The position numbers were made by a program, and so were the translations under genes. This document shows, in pieces, positions 1 through 10,257 of a DNA stretch of 17,147 nt (within the stretch, counting starts at the first letter, position 1; every line of letters starts with the position of its first letter). This stretch comes from Asterionellopsis glacialis (taxonomy: Eukaryota; Bacillariophyta; Plagiogrammaphyceae; Rhaphoneidales; Asterionellopsidaceae). The notes beneath the pieces are model-generated. The model was not told the origin of the DNA and did no database searches. It was given only the letters and a program-made list of their open reading frames with translations. Where the stretch lies: NCBI GenBank assembly GCA_014885115.2, contig WKLE02003309.1, positions 1-17,147 on the forward strand. The letters run 5' to 3'.

Positions 1-154
1 CGTACTGTTTTTGAGTCACGAAGACGAAATCAGTGAATTGTCGGGTATTTTTAGTTAAGTTCTAAAATAGCTCATAATTTATTCACTCCAATAAAATCTA
101 CTTCCTTTTCTATCATTCTCACCTTACTTTTCAAATTTGTTGCAGCATAGTGCA
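1..154 (+). repeat. 5' LTR of element A (3' part only)
   Basis: This matches the downstream end of the complete LTRs at 1531-1996 and 16292-16837. It includes the blocks TAAAATAGCTCATAATTTAT and CAGCATAGTGCA at the end. An AATAAA hexamer at 90-95 is a plausible polyadenylation signal. The upstream U3 part is outside the window. Confidence 0.85.
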
Positions 155-577
155 AATACCCCCGTAGCAAATAACGTAGAAAAGCAGTTATTTAATTACA
201 ATACACCTAATCATCTGTCTTGGAATACTTTCAGAGACTTGCATAGTCCAAGAAAAAGGCCTAAGACTAAGCATACTCGCCCAGTCAAAGTTGCATTGAT
301 ACTAGTACACAAAGGACAAAGGCAGAAAACCAAACCACTTAAGGTACTTTTAGATTCAGGCACTTCAGGCACCACAGTAAATGAGAAATTTACCAAAAAG
401 CTTAAGTGCAAGCCTGCACCCAAGACGCTTTGGAGAACCAGGGGTGGAAATTTATCAACCAATCAAAAGGTCTGTGCAATATTCAAATTGCCCAAATTCA
501 ATGAGCGAAAAGCCATTGAATGGGAATGTCATATCAACAAGACGGAAGGTCAACAATCATACAAACAGAAGAAACAA
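155..577 (+). pseudogene. Retropepsin-like aspartic protease fragment (gypsy pol)
   Basis: The reading frame is open from the LTR edge and has no good ATG near its start, as expected for a piece of a longer gag-pol. The key motif is LLDSGTSGTTV with the catalytic Asp codon at 353-355, the D-S/T-G signature of retroviral-type proteases that cut the Gag-Pol polyprotein. The following sequence, through IEWECHIN and KTEGQQSY, fits the rest of a gypsy protease up to about 562. The last flap/helix region and all of RT are missing. From about 563-577 the frame runs into sequence homologous to the integrase zinc-finger region of element B, so this is a deletion fusion. Gag upstream is also absent. 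Confidence 0.7.
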
Positions 578-1500
578 TATGGCAGCACCTACGATGGCCC
601 AAATGACAAGAACATGAAAAGACATACTGTAAAACATGCCACATCTGCCAGCTGAACAAGCATCAGTGCAAAAAGTACAGACACCTGTCTGAAAGGGACA
701 CAGAAGCCACACCGTGGGACTGCCTATGTGTCGATCTCATAGGATCCTATACAATCAAAAGGAAAGGTCACAAGAACCTCACACTATGCTGCATTACTAT
801 AATTGACCTAGTGACAGGATGGTTTGAGATTGCCCCTTGGTCTGAAAGGAGCAGTATTGAAACCGCAATCATAATAGAACAACAGTGGTTTGCACAATAT
901 TGAAAGCATATGCAAGTCACTTTCGACCAAGGCACAGAATTCATGAAGGACTTCCGTAGTATGTTAGATGATGAGTACCACATCAAGCATAAACCAATCA
1001 CTACCTGTAACCCACAAGCAAATGCTATCAAGGAGAGGATACATCAAGTAGTGGGGAACATGATACGAACCCACAAGGTACAACATAGTACCAAAGAAAA
1101 CCCTTGGGCTGGTGTACTTGCTGCCACTGCATATGCCCTACATTCTATTTATCATACTAATCTCCAAGCTATGCCTGGCCAGCTAGTTTTTGGTAGAGAT
1201 ATGATATTTAATGTTCAACACCAAGCAAACTGAGAACACAAACACAGTAGGAAACAAGCTAGGATTGCTAGCAATAACAAACTTGAAAACAACAAAAGGA
1301 TCAATCATGACTATAAGACAACTGACAAGGTCCTACTTACAAATGACTGGTCTAACCCAAGCAAGATGGAACAGCCCCATGCCAGGATGTACATAGTATG
1401 ACAAGTCCACTGCAATGGTACTGTCATGCTAACCAGTTCTTGACAGAATCAACATACATTACATGCTACCATACCACTCAGCCACTGCAAAAGACGAATG
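578..1500 (+). pseudogene. Integrase of gypsy element A (degenerate)
   Basis: The integrase would insert element cDNA into the genome. A zinc-finger remnant (HEKTYCKTCHIC, about 613-648) precedes the catalytic core. Core residues are Asp in CVDLIGSY, Asp in TFDQGTEF and Glu in AIKERIH, with 35 residues between the last two (D35E). One frame runs from about 607 to 1233 with a stop at 901-903. The same frame continues to about 1500 through more stops (1231, 1399 region) into a C-terminal tail resembling those of elements B and D. The frame differs from that of the protease, so a shift lies near 600. Catalytic residues survive, but stops make it inactive as one protein. Confidence 0.85.
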
Positions 1501-1515
1501 CCTTACTAGGTTGCT

Positions 1516-1530
1516 GGACATGGGGGCAAG
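1516..1530 (+). promoter_or_regulatory. Polypurine tract before 3' LTR of A
   Basis: GGACATGGGGGCAAG sits immediately upstream of the 3' LTR and recurs before the LTRs of B and D. Position and purine bias fit the plus-strand primer site of LTR retrotransposons. Two pyrimidines interrupt the tract. Confidence 0.65.
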
Positions 1531-1996
1531 TGTAGTAGGCAAGTGGTGCAATAGGTACAATGTGCACGCTAAATGATGTCAATCAACCATAGTATGGATG
1601 TACTGTGATGAGATAACATCATGAATGGAACATGTGCAGTGACACGCTGCATCCAAGGCGTGCTGACGACATGGACAAAGCATGTGCAGTGATGCTCTGC
1701 AGCAGCATGACTCAAAGCATGATGCATCATGTCAGAAGGCAGTGACACACTGTCACTCTGTGGCAGTATGACTCCAGTCATGACACCAAAGAGGTGATCT
1801 GGTGGGCATTCATTGGCTGCCTTGGGGAGTTTGGCTCCCATTAAGTAGATCATCTGTAGGATCCTGTACTCAAACCAGGTGTCAAAGACAAACCGGTGAA
1901 TTGGCAAGTGTTTTTAGAACTACATAAAATAGGTCATAATATATCCACTCCAATAAAATCTACTCCCTTTTTAATAATAGTTTTCAGCATAGTGCA
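1531..1996 (+). repeat. 3' LTR of element A
   Basis: A 466-bp copy starting TGTAGTAGG and ending CAGCATAGTGCA. It holds the shared blocks TGTCAATCAACC, an inverted CCAAT box (ATTGG at 1812-1816), GTAGGATCC and AATAAA (1952-1957). The five bases after it are agcag; the matching left duplication is outside the window. Confidence 0.9.
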
Positions 1997-2259
1997 AGCA
2001 GTCTCCAGATGCCACGGGCTGGGCTGGCATACTTTGAGTCAGACTGTTGGTAACACAATCATCCAGGCAGAGGGTTCATTTAAGAAAAGCCCCAGCCAGC
2101 ACCCCGTGGGTCTCAGACAGTTGTTCATGGGCCAAACTGTGGCAGGGGGGGGGGTGTAGGCCAAACTCAAGCCATATTTCCTTTCAGATGTACCACCACC
2201 AACCATGATATAACCACAACATTACCAACTTGACGGCAATCATCAATCTTACCTGTGCT
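1997..2259. other. Gap without a recognisable gene
   Basis: This lies between the end of element A and the last stop of the minus-strand gene X. It holds a run of ten G at 2145-2154 and short open frames with no recognisable motif. It may be 3' flank of gene X. I see no RNA gene or repeat boundary here. Confidence 0.5.
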
Positions 2260-4416
2260 TCAGTATCCTATCTGTTTCCAAGAAGTGAGAGTGGATTTGG
2301 CCATTGGTCTGTTGGCATGAATAATGGTCTTAGGGTTCCAGAATTCAATAACAAGATGGATATTGGGGTTCAGATTTATCCGCTTATACCACTTTTTACA
2401 TCGGGAAGAGGTTAAATTGCCTATAACCATAAAATCTATAGAAGAATCCTGGAGACACTTCTTACCCAGTCTTTCCACAGGAGACCAAACATCACATTTT
2501 GGCCTTCCAGGGGAGTCCTCAGGGGTGAGACCTGAGCTGAAGATGTGTGTAAGGTATGGTCAGGCTTCCAGAGTTAAATCTATGCCTAATCCAGCTGCGC
2601 CAAAGTTGTGATATAAAGTGGTAGCCATCATGGGTACTTAACATTCTTCATATCTGGCTACATTGCGAAGTATAGGACAGGTCATGTTTTGTTGGTCTAT
2701 ATAGAAGGAGTACATCCAAAGGGTTATCTATGTGATCATTTAAGGGTGAGAGCATTTTTATTGCTTTGCTTCCATTATCAGCTTTTCAAAATTGTTTTCT
2801 TCACTGTTTGCCAGTAACTTGGTGGCCTCCTTAGCCAACTTTTGAGCAATTTGAGCACGCAGGTCTTGAGCAGGACAGGTTTGGGCACCACCATCATGAA
2901 GCAAAAAGCCCATGGCAGTGGGCACAGGTCAATATCTGTTCCATAGAAGGAGAGACCTTGCAAAGGGGTTGATGTCCCAGAAGTTAATTTGTGGGTAGCT
3001 ATTAGTAATTTTTATCTTGCATTTTCAAATCTTAAAAACCTTTATTTGGGGAATCCCAGAGGTAGGTATATTGCTGTTAGATGAGTTGGGATCTATTGCT
3101 AGCATAGGCTCTTATTTGTCCTAATTTGTTAGCATGGAATTGGGTTCAAATAAAAACTCCATTTTCCCAGTACTATGATATAACACAGCATTGAAGGTGT
3201 AGGTTCAATACTAAAAACATTTGTAAAGTATCCCAGACAATTTGTAGGAGGAGTCCAGCTATTGTATAGGTCTCAGCAATGACAAGCCGCCAACAATTAG
3301 TGACTAGTATCTCCTACATATGTTCAACCATGTTCTGAAATACAACTACCCATTGGTTAATATTTCTTCAGTAGCAGAGTCAAGGTCTGATATGTTTTAA
3401 TCTTGGCCAGGGCATTATGTGATGCCAATTTCCATTGGGTATTGTGCGGTGTTCCACTCTTCTTCCTGGAACTCAGTTCCACCAAGTCACCTACAGCTTC
3501 AGCAAAAGAATCAGTGACAAAAAAAGATTTGTCAGTGGCAGAAACATTATTCAACTTACCAGGCAAGGAAGTCACATCTAAGGTGGATCCCATAAGTTGT
3601 TTTCATATAGATTGCATCACACCTTTTGGGTATAACATTTTGAGAATTTCGGATTCTACTTGAATAGACATTCTGTGTATTTCATCCAAGTTGCCCATTG
3701 ATTCATCAGGTCCTACAGCATTGAGATCCAGATTTTGATCAATAGGGAGTAGTACATTTGCTAGTATAGAAGGGTTAGGACTCTTGGAGGGCTCATGTTT
3801 GGAGGTCTCAGTGATCACTGTATTCAACACATCATCTCCTGAGCTTAAGTCTTCTATCAATCCACAGTGTTGTGCAACCCAGCATTTGGCTTCACTCTCC
3901 CTTCTGAATGCCCAATATGTGGCTCCAGAAAATCCTTGTACAGCTTGGTGACATTCCAACCAAGACTTGAAAATTCCAACAGTCCACCCCTTTGGCTGCT
4001 GAGTACCAAGTTTTCTTTTTCTGGTTTGCTTCTTTGGGGTCACTATTTCTGTGGACCTATGAGTTTTAGGGTATACCTCTTCAAGGATACTTTTTTCAGA
4101 TGTCATCTGATTCACTGTTTATTCCATCTCTGAGAGTTGCTTAGTAAATTTAAGTTCCATGTCAACAATTCTGTCAACCAAGTGTCAATGCAAGAGTCCT
4201 TGTTGGCTTGCACAGACTTCATGTTTTCAACTTGGTCAATAAGTCTAGTTACCAATGACACTAAGTCTGTCATATTAGGAGGCCTAGCAACGGGTTTTTG
4301 TGCATTCCTGGGAGTTGTAATTGTAAGGTTGTTGTCTTCAATAGGATGCTCTGGAGGCACATCCAGAGCTCAATTCCTTAACTGTTTGAGGGCATTGCAT
4401 CTACTATTTCGGGTGC
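2260..4416 (-). pseudogene. Gene X: decayed gene with RNase H1 N-terminal/viroplasmin-like domain
   Basis: Read on the minus strand, collinear coding-like pieces span the region, joined by several frameshifts and a few stops. They are about 4416-4360, 4360-4112 (hydrophobic heptad-like helix, VSLVTRLIDQVENM), 4115-3603, 3602-3357 (same frame after one TGA at 3603-3605), then shorter pieces to a stop at 2260. The piece at 4115-3603 has a basic cluster (KKQTRKRKLG) and then GWTVGIFKSWLECHQAVQGF followed by SGATYWAFRRESEAKCWV. This matches the fold signature of the RNase H1 hybrid-binding domain, also found in caulimovirus viroplasmin (about 3876-3992): G(I/V)-x3-W-x-E-C, then G-F/Y-x-G-A-x-Y/F, then aromatic and E-A. 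Downstream pieces include GFLLHDGGAQTC and a C-terminus ending TLTSWKQIGY. I do not recognise the whole protein. The known domain binds RNA/DNA hybrids or dsRNA; here that is inference. The upstream end meets the LTR of element B at 4417. Confidence 0.6.
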
Positions 4417-4902
4417 TGCAATAGGTGAGTTGCAAGACTTGCGCGATATGTCAATCAACCATTGTACAGAAGTACCATGTCGTCATGACATCATGGACAA
4501 GGATAGACGAGATGATGTGATGATGTCATCAAGTGGACAGATGCAAACATGCAGTGACACACTGCGTACATGCAAATGCTGACATCACAAGCAAAGCGTA
4601 TCAAAATCCACTCTGCAGCAGAAGCATGATGCATCATGCCAAAACGTGATGATGCGCCTGTCCGACGGACTCTCATTGGCTGCCTTGGGAAGTTTGGTTC
4701 ACATGGTAAAAACAAACTCCATTGGAAACCAAACTCTAAGTAGATCCACCGTAGGATCCTGTACTGTAATTGGGTCAAGAAGACGAATTGGTAGATTGTC
4801 GACTATTTTTAGCAACTAGTTAAAATAGCTCATAATTTATTCACTCTAACAAACTTAATCTATTTTCCTATCACTTTTCAATATTGTTGTCAGCATAGAG
4901 CA
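4417..4902 (+). repeat. 5' LTR of element B
   Basis: A 486-bp LTR starting TGCAATAGG and ending CAGCATAGAGCA. It has the inverted CCAAT box at 4675-4679 and the same block order as the other copies. It carries CTAACAAACT where copies A and D have CCAATAAA, placing it with the LTR of element C. The following leader (TAGTGTTAACACTCCACGC and AAAAAG) is shared with C. Confidence 0.9.
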
Positions 4903-4981
4903 TAGTGTTAACACTCCACGCAAAAAGCAGTAAGTAACTATCCAATAGTATTCCAATTCTAAGCAACTCAACCATCGTTAG

Positions 4982-5877
4982 ATTGGTGACAGACTTGGAC
5001 CAAAAGCACAAGACGTGCTACAAATAGGAGAACAAAACTTTGGGGGACTACTTTTGGATATTACAAAGGCAGAACAAGACGACGCAGCTGTACGAATGTG
5101 GATTAATCAACATGAATTGGATATAATAGCAATCCAGGAACTCAATTTGTACTGGCCTAAAGTCACAGATAAACTCCAATTCAACAAACGTATCCGTGGA
5201 TGGTGGCCAAGAGGCACAACTAATCACACATTTAGCTATAATAAACACTGGAAACCGGCATTGGTCACACAATGGGGAGGAACCGCAATGATCAGCAGGA
5301 ACCAGGCCGCCTTTTTGAGTAGTAGAAATAGGAATAGACCCCAGACAATTAGGACGCTGGGTATGGACACTATATAGAGCAAAAAATAACAAAAGGTTAT
5401 GGGTAATCTCGGCATATAGACCGTGTGCCAATAAGTCAGCTGGAACAAAAAATGTGTATGCGCAACAACGAAGGTATTTTAACAAACTAGGGAAAAATTG
5501 GGATCCAAGGAAAGCTTTCTTACAGGAACGAGCGGAATTTATAAGGGGATACCATGAAAACAGTGAAAATGTTATACTTATTATGGACTGCAACGAAGAT
5601 GTATTCTCCAAGACCATCCAAACATTCCTGAAATCTTGCAATAGTGAGCAAAGATATAACATCAGAAGGTCAACCTCCAGCCACATATGAGGGTGGAACA
5701 AAAACCATTGATGGTATCTTCATGTCAGTAAACATTCAGATAGTTAAAGCCGGATTTGGAAAATTCACAGAAGGGGTGTTGAATGCAAGAGCAGATCACC
5801 GATGTCATTGGATAGATATAGAGTTGGACCATATTTTTGGGCACACAATGCCACCTATTGCACGCTTGCCATCTTGA
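4982..5877 (+). pseudogene. LINE APE-type endonuclease domain (frameshifted)
   Basis: The domain nicks target DNA to prime reverse transcription. It lies in three frames. In 4982-5377, an N-terminal QNFGG and the metal-binding Glu in IIAIQELN (codon at 5138) are seen, then QWGGTAMISR. From about 5330 to 5690 come SAYRPC and MDCNED (Asp codon 5586, Asn 5592). In 5644-5877 come GGTKTIDGIF (Asp at 5710) and ADHRCHWIDI, with the catalytic Asp-His at 5794-5799. All signature residues remain, so decay is by indels rather than loss of the active site. The protein was probably open upstream of 4982, but a TAG blocks it at 4979. Confidence 0.85.
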
Positions 5878-6742
5878 AGAATGAATCTAACCGATCCAAG
5901 GATATGGAAGAAGTTCAATGCCAAATTGAAAGAATACATCAACAAACATGACCTAGAGAGATGAGCCACTGTGCTACTCAAGAAAGTATTGTACCCACTT
6001 CCCCCTACACTAGCGACCAAGGCAGAAATTCTCAACAATCTGAAGGTAGAGGCAGTAAAATTTGCTGACCTCAGTTGCAGGAAACTATATACAGGGAAGA
6101 TCCCTTACTCCCCTGCATTTACGATCATCAAAAAATGCATCCAATTCTGGAAGGCAATCATCAGAACAAAAGGAAGAAGAAAGGTTAACTGAAGAAAGGT
6201 TAACTGAAGAAAGGTTAACTCAAGACACTTATAGTGCTTAGCAAAAAAAGCAAAAATTACCACCCAACTGAAGACAATTAAGGAGATGCTTACTATTGAA
6301 GACTGCCAGGAGCGGTTACGCAATGCATTTGATGACTATAAAACCTTTGCACCAAATGCCAGAGAACATCGCAACACATGGTACATGGAACTTGCAACAG
6401 CACGAGCCGCAGAGGACGAAGCCCTGAAACAACGCAACTTCAAAAAACGGAAGAAGGCACAACAACGAGCATCATCAGCACAACTACGCCAAATAATAAC
6501 AACAGAACAAGCACGAGTCTCTGCAAAAAGGATACAATTTGCCATTAAGAAGAATTGCGTAGCAGGTACAACTCTTGTTATTGAGAATGACACAAATGGT
6601 ACACCTATCGAGCGGTCTGCTAAAGAATATATCAAAAGAGCCTACATCAGGGAGAATATCAGGAAATACTCCCAGACACAAACAACACCACTGATGACAG
6701 CTCTGGCAAACCGCCACCTTAGTTACCTCGGAACATCCACTC
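5878..6742 (+). pseudogene. LINE polyprotein linker between endonuclease and RT
   Basis: One frame (continuing that of 5644-5877) runs to 6777 with stops at 5875, 5962, 6190, 6205 and 6232. Recognisable pieces are TDPRIWKKFNAKL, SCRKLYTGKIPYSP and a helical basic stretch from about 6286 (ARAAEDEALKQRNFKKRKKA). A segment leading into RT follows (EYIKRAYIRENIRKYSQ, then YLGTS). This resembles from memory the charged linker of diatom-type LINE polyproteins. A frame change near 6740 leads into RT. Stops at 6190 and 6205 come from a tandem 15-bp repeat. Confidence 0.75.
6176..6220 (+). repeat. Three perfect tandem copies of a 15-bp unit
   Basis: The unit GAAGAAAGGTTAACT occurs at 6176-6190, 6191-6205 and 6206-6220 without mismatch. 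Its length keeps the reading frame, but the unit junction reads TGA, so the expansion placed two stops in the LINE linker. Replication slippage is the likely origin. Confidence 0.95.
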
Positions 6743-8778
6743 TTGCGACTAAAGTATACCACAGTGGAAGGCAATGACCTCTACTTAGATAAACTCCTTC
6801 AAGAACTCCACCAACCTCCGGATCTAAGCCCCGTAACACCTGGGCTGTTGGTACAAGAGTACCAGGATGGTTGGAAGAAAGCCAAGGAGAAAACGTCCTC
6901 CCACGGGTTCATCCATTTTAGCTATTACAAAGCAATGGCTAGGGATTTTACTATTTCTACATGGGACTCCACAATGCTTAATATTGCTATGAAAAGTGGA
7001 TACACTTACAACAGATGGAAACAATGCACCGATGTAGAATTATTAAAAAAAGCCAATAGCTTCCACATGAGTAAACTTAGAACCATAGTACTCTTTGAAG
7101 CTGACTTCAATTTCATGAACAAAACAATAGCTAAAAAAGGCATGAAAAATGCTGAGGCCAATAACACTCTAGCACCCAAACAATACGGCAGCAGGAAGAA
7201 ACATAGGGCTATTGAACATGCTCTCAATAAATGCCTAACAATGGACCTCTTACGGCAACAACACCAACCAGGCATTATGTGTACGAACGATTTGAAAAGC
7301 TGTTACGACAGAATAGTGCATTCCATAGCATCACTATGCCTCCAACGCGTAGGCATACCAAGATCAGAAGTACAGGTGATGTTCAATACCCTACAAATCT
7401 CACCCACCACATTCGCACGGCATTCGGGGACTCCAAAATTGAGTATGGAGGTGGCAATTGGATTGTGCCATTACAAGGCATCTATCAAGGAAATGGAGCT
7501 AGGCCTACCATTTGGGCAGTAGTGAGCTCACCACTGATGGACATTATGAGGAAGGAAGGTTTCGGTATTAATATCAATGCACCACTATCAAAGGAAAGCA
7601 TCCGTATGATTGGGTACGCGTTCGTTGATGACACCGACTTGGTGCAAACCGGCAAGAATTGGAAGGATGCACTGGACTGAATGCAGCGAGCAGTCACACT
7701 GTGGGAAGGATTGGTTCAAGCAACCAGAGGCAGACTGGTAGTTGAAAAGGAGAAACGTTCATGGTGGCTCATAGACTTTGACCACAAACCTGATGGATCG
7801 TGGTGCTACAAAAACTCCAGCACCCCAAATCCTCTACAAGTACGAAACTTGAATGGAACCTTGAAACCGATGCAACAACTACAACACCACCAATCCTTTG
7901 AGACTCTAGGAGTATTCATGGCCCCCAACGGCCAACAAGACACCCAATTTGACCAGCTCCTGAAGAAGACCAACGTATGGGCCTCCAATATCCGAACATC
8001 CTACCTTACAGGAAACGATGCAATTCAAGCACTGAAAACAACTATCTCCAAAACCATCAATTATGTGTTGCCAGCATTGAGTCTCAACAAGGAACAATCT
8101 AAGACCCTCCTTGACAAACCTCTAAATGCAATCTTACCAAAATCCCGAATAAACCGCAAATTCCCAAGGAAGTCGATCCATGCATTCGAAGGTTTCCTTG
8201 GACTAGGGATCCCTGATGTATACAATAGCCAAGTAGCGGTGCATGTGGACATGCTGTTACGCCATGGTTGCTCAGATACACCAACAGGCCGATTTCTTAG
8301 GGCATCATTGGAATACTGTAAATTGGAACTTGGTATGAGCAGTGCTCTCTTCCAAAAGGACTTTCAAAAACTCGGGCCATTGGTGACCAATTGCTGGGTC
8401 AAAAATGTTTGGCAAGAACAACACAACAAGAATGTACTTATTACAAAGCAGTCACAATCCATTCCCTACAACAGACTACATGATCAATTGCTGATGGAAG
8501 TCTTTGTCAATGCTGACTTGTCCTGGTCGCAATTGAAAAGACTAAATAGATGCAGACTAATGAAACAGGTACTCTGTGTGTCTGACATTGCTACGGGCAA
8601 TGGAGCAACCCTTCAGGAACAGGCCTTGTCCAACACCCCCTTTCACTACAACAGTCATCTGGAATGGCCCAATCAAGGCACTGGCCATAATTTAAATTGG
8701 CGTTTATGGCGGCGAATCATTAAAAAAATGTCTCTGTCAATCATCTACAAACTTGAACTTAAAACAACAGTTAGTTGA
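6743..8778 (+). pseudogene. LINE reverse transcriptase (frameshifted)
   Basis: RNA-templated DNA synthesis domain. In the first frame (to about 7395), fingers motifs KLRTIVLFEADFN and KQYGSRKKHRAIEHA precede motif A, CTNDLKSCYDRI, with the catalytic Asp at 7289-7291. A shift near 7392-7400 moves to the second frame. That frame holds motif B-like IYQGNGARPTIW (7486 region) and motif C YAFVDDTDLV, with Asp-Asp at 7627-7632. A stop at 7678-7680 interrupts the frame, which then continues to 8778 through the thumb and connection region (FETLGVFMAPNG, GFLGLGIPDVY). All three catalytic Asp remain. Another frame change near 8750 leads to RNase H. Confidence 0.9.
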
Positions 8779-10201
8779 ATGGATAACTGATAATACTTGC
8801 ACTGCAGTGCTGGATATTCAGAATAGCCGGGTTGCGGTTCGAATTGACAAGAACACGTGGCAGTGGGTCAGCCACTCTAACTGGTTTCTACATACACCAA
8901 TGGGGTTATTCAACCACCCACTGAAGAGCATGTGCTACACACTATTTGGCCACGGATGGGCAAAAAACTATAAGTGTAAGATATCTGGCTGGACAAAACT
9001 AATGTCTTCTCAGGATCGGCAACCTGTAACGACAACCTTTGACCAGGTATACCAATCACTCAGACCAGAAGAAAAATGGTGTATTGAATACCTGGACATA
9101 CTAGGCTCCTGTCAAGTATGGAAGGAGGCAGTTACAGCAGGGGTAGCACTAGCGGTAACAGACGGGTCACTTAAGAACGAAAAAGGAAGCCCAGCCTTCA
9201 TACTGGTGGCACCTACTCCTCTTAATTCAACCACCACCTTGGACACATTTTTGCAAGGGGCATGCTGCAGGACAGGGGAATCCAATGATCAATCATCATA
9301 CCACAGTGAGCTGACAGGAATCCTAGGAATTCTCATGGTCTGTCACATGATTATGCAATTGGATCCCTCCTGGTCAGGCACTTTGACAATCGCGCTGGAT
9401 AATCTGGCAGCAGGACGACGAAGCCTAGAATGGGATACTTACCCATTGCCATCTGAAGACCACTTTGACATCTTACAGGCCATACACAATTTATGAGGTC
9501 AACTGAACATAAAGGTAACGTTTTGTCATGTAGAAGGACATCAAAAAGAGAAAGGACTCATATTAGATATTTGGGGCATTCTCAACAATAAAATGGATGC
9601 ATTAGCTAAAGCCTATTTGAAGTTTAAACAGCACGAACGCCACCCAACCACATTGAAATCACACCCTCACGAATGGGCAGTGATTTGCAATAACGTTAAA
9701 ATTTGCAGACACCTGAAAAAGCAAATCACACAATCACTGGCAGACAATGATCTCATTGATGGGTGGGTAAAAACCAAAAAAATTACCAGACGGCAGATAC
9801 AACTGATGGACATACAAGCCATTACAACAGCCATAAGTAAAGAACCAAACACGAAGAAACAATGGATTAGTAAAATGGCCTTCAATTTTGCACCGACTGG
9901 AAGGAACATGCGCCACTGGCAGTTCTGGAAGACAGATGCGTGCCCTCGCTGTGGAAACCCCAACGAAGACACAAAACACGTATGGCAATGCGATGCACCT
10001 TCAGCCATCCAATGTAAAACAACTGCAGTCCAGAAATTTGATAGATATCTCTAAACCACAGGGACGCAACCGGAGGTTCAAGAAGCATTAGGACACTCCA
10101 TTAGAATCTTTCTCGGCCTCGCTTCTCACTGGCATCATGGTTTGTCATCAGAAACACTGAATGAAGCTATCAACTATTCAGGAAATTTTAGTAAATGGTA
10201 A
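8753..10201 (+). pseudogene. LINE RNase H domain and C-terminal zinc knuckle
   Basis: One frame with stops at 9494-9496 and 10052-10054. RNase H residues are Asp in AVTDGSLKNEKG (9161), Glu in YHSELTGIL (9308), Asp in TIALDNLAA (9398-9400) and Asp in NNKMDALAK (9596), a full DEDD set that would degrade the RNA strand of the hybrid. Further on, CPRCGNPNEDTKHVWQC (9941-9991) is a CX2CX8HX3C zinc-knuckle-like motif, common near the C-terminus of LINE polyproteins. The last part (TTGTQPEVQEALGHSI to NYSGNFSKW) ends at TAA 10199-10201. The true C-terminus may be clipped. Confidence 0.88.
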
Positions 10202-10257
10202 TTTCTTGGCTGTGAGTCGGTCTGCTTGCCCATGCATCAATCATTCATCCTCAAGAG

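Larger units (their letters stand above)
1..1996 (+). mobile_element. Ty3/gypsy-like LTR retrotransposon A, internally deleted
   Basis: The order seen is partial 5' LTR (1-154), leader, retropepsin-like protease, integrase, purine-rich tract (1516-1530) and 3' LTR (1531-1996). LTR ends were set by comparing six copies in the window: they start TG(C/T)A(G/A)TAGG and end CAGCATAGTGCA. Reverse transcriptase and RNase H, which sit between protease and integrase in this family, are missing, so A cannot transpose alone. The integrase also carries in-frame stops. The left end and its target duplication lie outside the window. Confidence 0.85.
4937..10205 (+). mobile_element. LINE-type non-LTR retrotransposon (APE endonuclease, RT, RNase H, zinc knuckle)
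   Basis: One long polyprotein can be followed from 4982 (after TAG at 4979-4981) to TAA at 10199-10201. Domain order is APE endonuclease, linker, RT, connection, RNase H and a CCHC-type knuckle, the layout of single-ORF LINEs with an RNase H domain. It is interrupted by about five frameshifts (near 5325, 5640, 6740, 7395, 8750) and stops at 5875, 5962, 6190, 6205, 6232, 7678, 9494 and 10052. No poly-A or simple-repeat tail and no clear target duplication are visible. The exact ends are uncertain: left between 4936 and 4981, right between 10202 and 10260. Confidence 0.85.

Noticed and set aside
1569..1907. 112-codon minus-strand frame within the LTR of A (and similar frames in other LTRs)
   Set aside because: These arise from LTR U3 sequence and recur with frame breaks between copies; they are not conserved as proteins.
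2145..2154. Run of ten G as a possible G-quadruplex or regulatory element
   Set aside because: It is a single homopolymer without the other three G tracts needed; slippage or sequencing length error is more likely.
3867..4424. Plus-strand open frames of 88 and 95 codons
   Set aside because: They overlap the better supported minus-strand gene X, including its viroplasmin-like domain, and look hydrophobic only as a complement effect.
5048..5701. 217-codon open frame on the minus strand
   Set aside because: It lies antisense to the LINE endonuclease, whose plus-strand frames carry all catalytic motifs. The minus frame shows no family signature and is a shadow.
6336..6774. Minus-strand open frames of about 96-99 codons
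   Set aside because: They are antisense to the LINE linker, Ser/Cys-rich as expected for the complement of Ala/Gln/Arg-rich coding DNA, with no motif.
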